From: Heterodera schachtii
Lineage: Eukaryota; Nematoda; Chromadorea; Rhabditida; Heteroderidae
Reading direction: 5' to 3'
Assembly (NCBI GenBank): GCA_023374025.1
Contig: SIJG01000052.1
Location: 271,394-335,393 of the forward strand
DNA length: 64,000 nt
Part shown: in pieces, positions 60,181-64,000 of the stretch
Layout: the number at the start of each line of letters is the position of its first letter
Position numbering within the stretch: the stretch's first letter is position 1
Notes under the pieces: model-generated
The model's input: the letters and a program-made list of their open reading frames with translations, nothing else
The model's database searches: none
Told to the model about the DNA's origin: nothing
Translations under genes and position numbers: made by a program

Positions 60181-60750
60181 ATGGCCTGTTTTGTAACCAC
60201 GGTTGAAGCAATCCACATGACAGAATTGTTCCCGGGAACGAAAAAATATTTTACAGTGAGATCTTTTATCAAAAATATTATTGTGAAAAAATACATGGTA
60301 CTGTTTAATTAATGAAAAATATTCAATTAATAATTAAGGGATGCAACGAATGTGGGAAAAGCGTAAAAAGAGGGTGCTCATGTGAGGATGGGTTCACGCA
60401 GGACATTTTCTTCTTTAAAATTGAGATTCACGATTTTACGGAAAAAATTATAATAAATTGTTTTGAAAATATTATGAGGAAACTCTTTCAGTGCTATGGG
60501 GCGGAAGAATTTAACTTTGAGGATGAACGGGAAATAGTGAGTATGGTATCTTAAACAAAAATGTATTTATCTTTAAGCTAAACAAAATCAAAACCCTCAA
60601 CATGGATAATCTGCATATAATGCGTGTAAGAGCGAGTGCCAAGGAGTATCGGGTATATACTTATTATAAAACTGAGTTATATTGACCAATTTATTTATTA
60701 AGGGAACTTTCGAGACTGAGTATTTACTTTGCGATATTATAAACTGCTAA
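60181..60750 (+). CDS. RPA1 DBD-C-like single-stranded DNA-binding protein, 145 residues
   Basis: Exons 60181-60297, 60339-60536, 60578-60652 and 60703-60750, with all three introns phase 0 (41, 41 and 50 nt). An ATTTAG acceptor 13 nt before the ATG may serve trans-splicing. Residues about 40-56 form a zinc-ribbon-like CNECGKSVKRGCSC. They are followed by FFFKIEIHDFTEKIIINCFE, matching the OB-fold strands of the replication factor A C-terminal domain (D-x-T then hydrophobic-F), and late LHIMRVRASAKEY matches the returning strands of that domain. It is far shorter than cellular RPA1 (about 600 residues), so it is a single-domain form. A likely role is coating single strands during replication by the adjacent polymerase. 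Assignment by eye; no search was run. Confidence 0.6.
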
Positions 60751-60906
60751 TTTGGATAATTGGTTGTTTTTTGTTGGTTTTAATAATTTTATGCTTATAT
60801 TTTGGAATTTATTTTTTTGTTAATAAAATATTAAATTTATGCCTTTCACTCACTTGTTCACACAAATAGTATGTGTTACTCTATACTACTATTAATTTCC
60901 TTTATT

Positions 60907-61175
60907 GTAACAAAAATCTTATATAAATGAAAATAGAAAATATGACAAAAACAAATATAATATCTGCAAAATAAGATAATAATAATGATAATAAAGATTA
61001 AAAAATAGTGATGCCAAATGTAACAAAAAGCTTATACAAATGAAAATACAAAATATGACAAAAAGAAATATAATATCTGCAAAATAAGATAATAATAATG
61101 ATAATAAAGATTAAAAAATAATTATGCCAAGTGTAACAAAAAACAAGATAAAATATAATATCTGCAAAAAACATT
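60907..61175 (+). repeat. Tandem repeat, two copies plus a partial, period about 113 bp
   Basis: TGTAACAAAAA.CTTATA, AAATGAAAATA, AAATATGACAAAAA, AAATATAATATCTGCAAAAT and AAGATAATAATAATGATAAT occur from 60906 and again from 61019. A shortened third copy begins near 61130. Confidence 0.85.
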
Positions 61176-61224
61176 ATGAAAATTTAAATAAAAAAGCAGA
61201 ATAAATTATAGAAAAAAGAAAAAA

Positions 61225-61440
61225 TAGTGGTACCCCTTGTCTTGGACTGATCCTCAACTGGGTTCATTATGCATTACCACCATGTCCGAGCTGGGCTCGT
61301 CCCTCTCAGCAAAGGTGCGCATGGGGGACGTTCGAAGGCGTGAACCCCAAACACGCCATCCCCCGAGGGGGCTTAACTCGAACACCTGCACTGAGAGAGC
61401 GAACCGGGCGCATAACCACTACGCCACAGAACACTTTGAT
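61225..61440 (-). repeat. tRNA-derived SINE-like element
   Basis: On the minus strand, TGGCGTAGTGGTTATGCGCC is an A-box and GGTGTTCGAGTTAAGCC a B-box about 35 nt downstream, followed by GC-rich non-tRNA sequence to about 61225. The A- and B-boxes with an unrelated tail fit a tRNA-derived SINE better than a functional tRNA. Neither a poly-A tail nor a target duplication was resolved. Confidence 0.55.
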
Positions 61441-63060
61441 GACGAAAAATAAATGTGGAATTTGAAACAAATTTTTTGATCAAAATCGGAGATAATGCGC
61501 GAGCGGCGACGGAGGGAGGGGACAGAAGGAAAGGGAAGGGGGCCAAAAAATAATGGAGAATTGGAAAACGGGGGATCAAATAATTGATTCAATATGATGT
61601 TTAATTATTTTCACAAATAGCAAAAAGATAGCAATTTTTTATTTATAATCAATTACATGGAAAAGTGTGACCGTGAGATATGGGTTTAGGTGCTGATATG
61701 CAGCGGGGCATCTTTATACCCTTGCATGTGACTGTCAATAACACCCTCCCCCTATAAGTTTTTCACCTTTAAATTTCACCTTTATCCCTGCGTTTTTTCA
61801 CCTCTTTTCACCGCTTTTTTCATCTATTGAAGAAAATTCCAGCCCCGTGTGTACCCCGGTTTCGCGCGATGGTTCGTGGTGGGGTGGGCGGGGTTGGGGG
61901 TTGGGGCAATTTTGGGGCAAAAAAATGTACTCATAACTACTTAGCACTTTTTTTAAAATTTTTCTTAATGGGAAAAATTAACCAGACTAGGCTGAAATTT
62001 TATGACCTATAATATTTTAAGGTTGCAAATTAGTAAAAAAAATAGTGCTATACTTCATATACAAGTCGTTTTTTTCGTGTTTCACCTATTACCCTTAGCC
62101 TTACAGTATCCGCAGACCTCACAACTAATATTAAGAACCAACAAAAATTAAAAAAAGTTAATTGTCCAAATTTCCTGTTCTAAAACTATTTGATCCAAAA
62201 TTATGAATTTCTAGTACATTTTTTACAAATGACAAAATGAAATAAAGTAAAATTTGTGGATTTGAACAATTTATCAAATCACTCATTCATAAAAGGTGGT
62301 GTGAACTAACCGAGTGTTAGCAGCCAAAAGGGACGTGAAAAACGGATTTTATATAAACTTTTAAGATTTACATTAACACATAAAAACATAACATGGGTTT
62401 ATTACTTAACAATGACTAATTTAACAATAATTCTTGCAACCTAATCTGGGTTTCTATTGTATATGTCCTTATTTCTAAAAAATGTTCTGATTTGGAAGAT
62501 CCAAATCTTTGAAAATGAAAATGTTCTTGTTTCTAATAATGGATCTGATTTGGAGGTAGTGCCTTATTTTCATCTAAGAGGGAAATTTCTGAAAAATTTG
62601 GCTAATTCCTAAAATGCATTCATTTGAAATTCTTAAAATTTTCCCCCGGCGGCGCCTGTCGGAACCGCCGGACCTTCTCCCCCCGCCCAGATCCCAAAAC
62701 TTTTTTGAAAAAATGTGCCTCAAAAAATGTTAAAAATCTGATTTTTGATACCAAATGCACGTAGATTTACGATTTGCTTATTTCCTACCCAAAATTGTTA
62801 AAATCGATAATGAGAGACAAAAAATATAATATTTAAAATATTTTTGATCGAATTGCTAAAAGGCATCGCTTAAAAAAATATATGCGAAATGATGAAGCGA
62901 TCCGTCGATTAGTCATCAATTTTGACAATAAGGAAAACAAAAACGATAATTATATAATTAATCATATTCATATATTGCAGTACCGCCTAGGGATGAAAGC
63001 CTTTAAAGAATGGGACTGAAAGAGTGGTTAAACAAATGTTTTTTAATCAAAAAAATTGTT
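61441..63060. other. Intergenic DNA, some GC-rich patches
   Basis: GC-rich purine blocks at 61495-61545 and G-runs at 61870-61915. A TTTATACCC motif at about 61711 is TATA-like but has no gene behind it. A GGCGCCGCCGGG hairpin copy is listed separately. No exon chain found. Confidence 0.5.
62636..62672 (-). repeat. GGCGCCGCCGGG hairpin repeat, copy 3 of 3
   Basis: On the minus strand TCCGGCGGTTCCGACAGGCG followed by CCGCCGGG matches copies at 748 and 13163, again with an AAAATTTT flank. Confidence 0.6.
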
Positions 63061-63084
63061 TAAATAATTTTTGGGGTCATTTAA

Positions 63085-63322
63085 TTCTGAGCCGCAAATG
63101 TCATTTTTACTGGGCGCCGCAAGTGTCGGCGCCGCAAAAGTCCTTGTCCTTTTGACTGGGCGCCGCATCTGTCGTCGCCGCAAGTATCGGCGCCGCAAGC
63201 GTCACGCCGCAAATGTCAGCGCCGCAAATGTCGCTTTAACTGGGCGCCGCAAATGTTTGCGCCGCAAATGTCTGCGCCGCAAGTGTCAGCGCCGCAAATG
63301 TCAGCGCCGCAAATGCCGCATC
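63085..63322 (+). repeat. GCCGCAAATGTC word array
   Basis: About sixteen copies of GCGCCGCAAATGTC-like words, with recurrent ACTGGGC spacers that suggest a higher-order unit. It resembles the word-array ends of the elements at 6927, 12826 and 42962, but no inverted partner lies inside the window. The open frame through it is an effect of repetition. Confidence 0.8.
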
Positions 63323-64000
63323 ACCATATTAATTTGGTTGAATTTGGGCCAATTTATGAATTTATATATATTACCCATTTTGTTTTCGAACCCATTGGCA
63401 GTTTTTACGAAACGCACCAGCACGAAAAAAAATAATCGAAGTGGTGATCTTTGGTCGATGGGTTTGACCTTTTCTGTAATATTAAAATTTCATGCTATTG
63501 AGGCGCATTTCTGTATCAAGAATTCAAGTGCTTCTGTTTTAATTTATTAGCTTTACAAAAAATTATTTGTATATTTTTTCATAATAATTAAAATAAATAG
63601 TTTTTGAATTTTATTTTACTCCGATTGTCGTAATTATTTGTTTTCATTTGAAGTTTTTTAATAAAAAACTGTTTAATTTAATTAGAAAATTCTTTTTTAA
63701 CATATACATACCTATATTTTTACTTCTTTGTTTTTATTTTTGTTTTCACCATTTCTTTCTTGTTCATAAGCCTTCTATTTTGCGAAGGGTTTCCAAGGTG
63801 AATTTTAAAGATTGTTTACGTTCCAGTTGAATTTTTTTTGCTTTAATCTCTTATGTAAAGGTAATTTTTGTTTTTATTTTAGTTTTTTTGTTTCCTTTTT
63901 TTTAATATATATTTTTTATTTCCTGTGGAGTTTGTTTCTCATCAATTTTGATTTAAAATAAAATGTGAATAATTTTATATCTTACTAATTCAATGGTTGA
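63323..64000. other. T-rich sequence, nothing recognised
   Basis: AT-rich to the window end. It may contain the interior of an element whose left arm is the preceding word array. Confidence 0.5.

Noticed and set aside
52275..60750. Calling this a complete Maverick/Polinton
   Set aside because: No integrase, ATPase, protease, capsid genes or terminal inverted repeats were found in the window.

Overview
This is an extremely AT-rich eukaryotic window, most likely from a nematode nuclear genome. The reasons are spliceosomal introns that are nearly all 40-54 nt and end in TTTTAG, TTTCAG or TTAAG, outron-like acceptors just upstream of some start codons, and many small DNA transposons. The very low GC is reminiscent of root-knot-nematode-type genomes, but that is only a guess. 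There are no bacterial operons, CRISPR arrays or rRNA genes. Most of the window is non-coding.

Region by region. (1) 1-22.3 kb is A-rich on the given strand and has no convincing gene. It holds non-autonomous DNA transposons with recognisable ends: a hAT-type MITE (6270-6853), a foldback element built of TTGGGCGC words (6927-7749), a Tc1/mariner-type element (10485-11692), a hAT-like GGGTACCCGGG element carrying a tRNA-like fragment (12826-13696) and a small CGTACG-word element (15024-15262). (2) 22.4-27.3 kb is a GC-richer gene island: a short putative membrane protein, a five-cluster array of alternating palindromes around CGTCCTTTTAGGACG, a RING-like plus chromodomain-like gene (+), a convergent coiled-coil/RING gene (-) and a small nuclear-protein-like gene (-). 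(3) 27.3-50.6 kb is non-coding and holds two large duplications (a 2.43-kb tandem pair and a 1.74-kb pair that is part diverged, part apparently identical). The strand bias flips here from A-rich to T-rich near 36 kb, and a segment at 38.5 kb is an inverted copy of one at 9.5 kb.

(4) 50.6-60.75 kb is the most interesting part. After the 3' end of an arginine/glycine-rich gene comes a 200-bp tandem repeat in which every unit carries a perfect nuclear factor I palindrome, TTGGC(N5)GCCAA. Six same-strand genes follow in 8.5 kb: a Maverick/Polinton-type family B DNA polymerase with 13 very short introns, a 50-residue single-pass membrane peptide, a 53-residue charged peptide, two tandem paralogues of an unrecognised family that share intron positions, and a small RPA-like (DBD-C type) single-stranded-DNA-binding protein. 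All recognisable exonuclease and polymerase motifs remain, but the polymerase is interrupted by a 1,068-bp transposon with an 8-bp target duplication, apparent 1-bp frameshifts and one nonsense codon. I see no integrase, packaging ATPase, protease or capsid gene, so this is a replication-gene cluster from a virus-like element, partly decayed and partly intron-bearing.

(5) 60.8-64 kb holds a short tandem repeat, a tRNA-derived SINE-like segment and a GCCGCAAATGTC word array.

The polymerase, the RPA-like protein and the NFI-site repeat could together form a replication module. That is inference from gene content and order; nothing here shows activity.
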